From Verrucomicrobiota bacterium (GTDB lineage Bacteria > Verrucomicrobiota > Verrucomicrobiia > Verrucomicrobiales > DEV007), in assembly GCA_020630835.1 (NCBI GenBank), contig JAHDIL010000029.1, forward strand, positions 4,687 through 10,630: a stretch of DNA of 5,944 nucleotides, in the 5' to 3' direction. The notes below the pieces were generated by a model. It worked only from the letters and a program-made list of their open reading frames with translations, did no database searches and was not told the origin of the DNA. The position numbers and the translations under genes were made by a program. Below, one piece after another: positions 4,752 through 5,944 of this stretch (position 1 is the first letter of the stretch; each line of letters starts with the position of its first letter).

Positions 4752-5944
4752 AGGATAAAGACGGTATCGTCGAGTCGGTGCTCGATGAATCGAAATCACT
4801 GAAGGATCGCATCGAATCCAAAACCGATCATGCTGAAAACCTCTCCTCGAGAGTCAAGGATCTAGAGCAGGCGCTAGTTGACCGTTACCAGCAGGCTAAC
4901 GAGGCGCGCATGAATTTAGCGGAGCACGAAAACGCAGCACGGAGCAGCCGTCAGCGAGCGGATGAGTTGGAGTCAGAATTGTTAGGGAAACGTGAGCAAT
5001 TTGACGCAGCTGACGGTCGCGTGGCTGAGGCCCAGAAAGCTCTCACCGAGGCAGAGGAAAAGATTGGTGAACTCACTGAAAAACTGGCCGTTTCTGACGA
5101 AAAAATCAGGGGCTTCGAGACGGAGCTCGCCGAGCTAAGCCGAGAGCGCGAGAATGCGCTGGGCGAAATAGAAAAAGGGGCTCGCCGTCTCGCCGAGCTG
5201 GAGGCATCTGCTAGCAATCGCGCCAAGAAGATTGCCGAGCTGGAGGACGCTTATCGAAGCTCCGAAGAGGAGCGCGGTGCCGTTGATAAAGAGATCGCCA
5301 AGCTGAGCTCAGAGTTGGAGAAAACTCGGGAAGAGAAAAAGAATGCTGAGAGAACGGTAGCTGATCTGGAGGTGGCGGTGAAAACTAACTCAGACCAGGC
5401 GAAAGAAACGGAGGCTCGTCTCCAGCGCTCTGAGAAAGAATTAACTGAATTGCAAGCTGAGACTGAAGCCTTGCGTGCTACTCTGGACAAGGTGGAGACT
5501 GAGCACGCCGAGACAGGTGTGGCCCTCGGAGCTGCTGAGAGTCGCTTGCTTGAGCTTGAGGCCGAACGCATTACGAAAGTCGAGGAGAATGACCTGATTA
5601 AAGCCGAGTTGGCGACGGTGAGGCTCGCGTCTGAATCTAAAAATCTTGAGGTCGAGAGCTTGCGTGAAAGCGTGGGGCAAGCGCGACAGCTCGAGGCAGA
5701 GCTTCGTGAGAATCAGCAGACCTTGCGTGAGACGCAGGCTGAGCTAGACGCCGCGCGCGTCGATTTCGATCGCAAGCAGACAGAGCTTAAAAGAGTAGAA
5801 GTCTTACGGGATCAGAGCCTAGCTGCCGCCGACGAGCTAAAGGTGAAGATTACAAAACGTGGGGATTTTATCCGCGAGCTTCAGGCTGAGATTAGCACGA
5901 TTGTGAGTCAGCGATCCGAAAAGGATAACGACATTAATAAGTTG
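4674..5944 (+). CDS. Continuation of the long coiled-coil protein in the -1 frame, running off the window
   Basis: From 4676 (codons AAC GAT GAG, giving NDEIDLLSKEV) this frame is open with no stop to the window edge, at least 423 codons. Its product is the same kind of acidic, charged, heptad-rich coiled coil as the preceding frame, which shows that it is the same gene displaced by one base. In this frame a stop (TGA, 4646-4648) lies just upstream, so it cannot be extended back, and no convincing start is present: the first ATG is at 4910 and GTG at 4778, both within coiled coil and without a credible ribosome site. Joined to the first part, the protein has at least about 910 residues with the C-terminus still outside. 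No domain other than coiled coil is visible. If the shift is real and not a sequence error, the gene is broken and this part is probably not made. Confidence 0.8.
5117..5641 (+). repeat. Uninterrupted run of 25 heptads in the coiled coil
   Basis: In the -1 frame, 175 residues split into 25 heptads with no skip or stutter, with hydrophobic residues favoured at the fourth and seventh places: ETELAEL, ARRLAEL, AKKIAEL, DKEIAKL, ERTVADL, ESRLLEL, KAELATV. Well-formed heptads fall mostly every third heptad (21 residues) from AKKIAEL on. A 13-base match GCCGAGCTGGAGG recurs 42 bases apart (5192-5204 and 5234-5246), exactly two heptads. No Pro or strong helix breaker is present. This suggests a stiff rod of about 26 nm, taking 0.15 nm per residue. 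Confidence 0.65.

Noticed and set aside
3164..5680. Several long open frames on the minus strand opposite the coiled-coil gene, giving Ser-, Arg- and Phe-rich proteins
   Set aside because: They are mirror images of GAG-, GAA- and CTG-rich coiled-coil codons; the biased Ser/Phe/Arg content and lack of start signals mark them as shadows.
4910..5944. A separate gene starting at the ATG at 4910
   Set aside because: Coiled-coil coding in the same frame begins more than 200 bases earlier, with no break in character at 4910, so this ATG is internal.
1..5944. tRNA or rRNA genes, CRISPR arrays, insertion sequences, attachment sites
   Set aside because: I saw no cloverleaf, no regularly spaced direct repeats with spacers, no transposase or integrase coding and no terminal inverted repeats.

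Overview
The window looks like ordinary chromosomal DNA of a Gram-negative bacterium with roughly balanced GC content. An outer-envelope type OmpA C-terminal domain shows a peptidoglycan-bearing envelope. Four of four visible gene starts lack a strong Shine-Dalgarno sequence. A BON/OmpA protein next to a large membrane-anchored coiled-coil protein would suit the Verrucomicrobiota/PVC or a neighbouring group. That placement is a weak inference, since no taxonomic marker gene is present. All genes read on the plus strand.

Layout. (1) 1-506: the C-terminal 167 residues of a helical protein cut by the window edge, tentatively UreF-like. (2) 552-863: clpS, the N-degron adaptor of the Clp protease, without clpA beside it. 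(3) 864-1011: an intergenic gap, AT-rich from about 898, with a small stem-loop after clpS and a perfect 17-bp palindrome at 962-978, probably the control region of the next genes. (4) 1012-2865: a 617-residue membrane-anchored protein with three tandem pairs of BON-like modules (about 129 residues per pair) and a C-terminal OmpA peptidoglycan-binding domain. (5) 2883-3203: a 106-residue single-pass membrane protein with an acidic tail. (6) 3216 to beyond the window end: a very long coiled-coil protein with an N-terminal membrane anchor.

Genes 4-6 are separated by only 17 and 12 bases and are very likely one transcript. Each product has one N-terminal membrane helix. The charge pattern puts the OmpA/BON part in the periplasm and the coiled-coil part in the cytoplasm. 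A working hypothesis is a trans-envelope scaffold that joins peptidoglycan to a long cytoplasmic rod. I recognise no described system with this exact layout.

The main anomaly is in gene 6. Its reading frame is broken near 4660-4676, after codon 486: the first frame runs out-of-frame for 25 basic residues to a stop at 4749-4751, while the coiled-coil continues without a stop in the -1 frame to the window end, at least 423 more codons. A naive gene call would end the protein at 511 residues and miss the rest. An internal repeat of about 230 residues suggests that a single base was lost near 4673.
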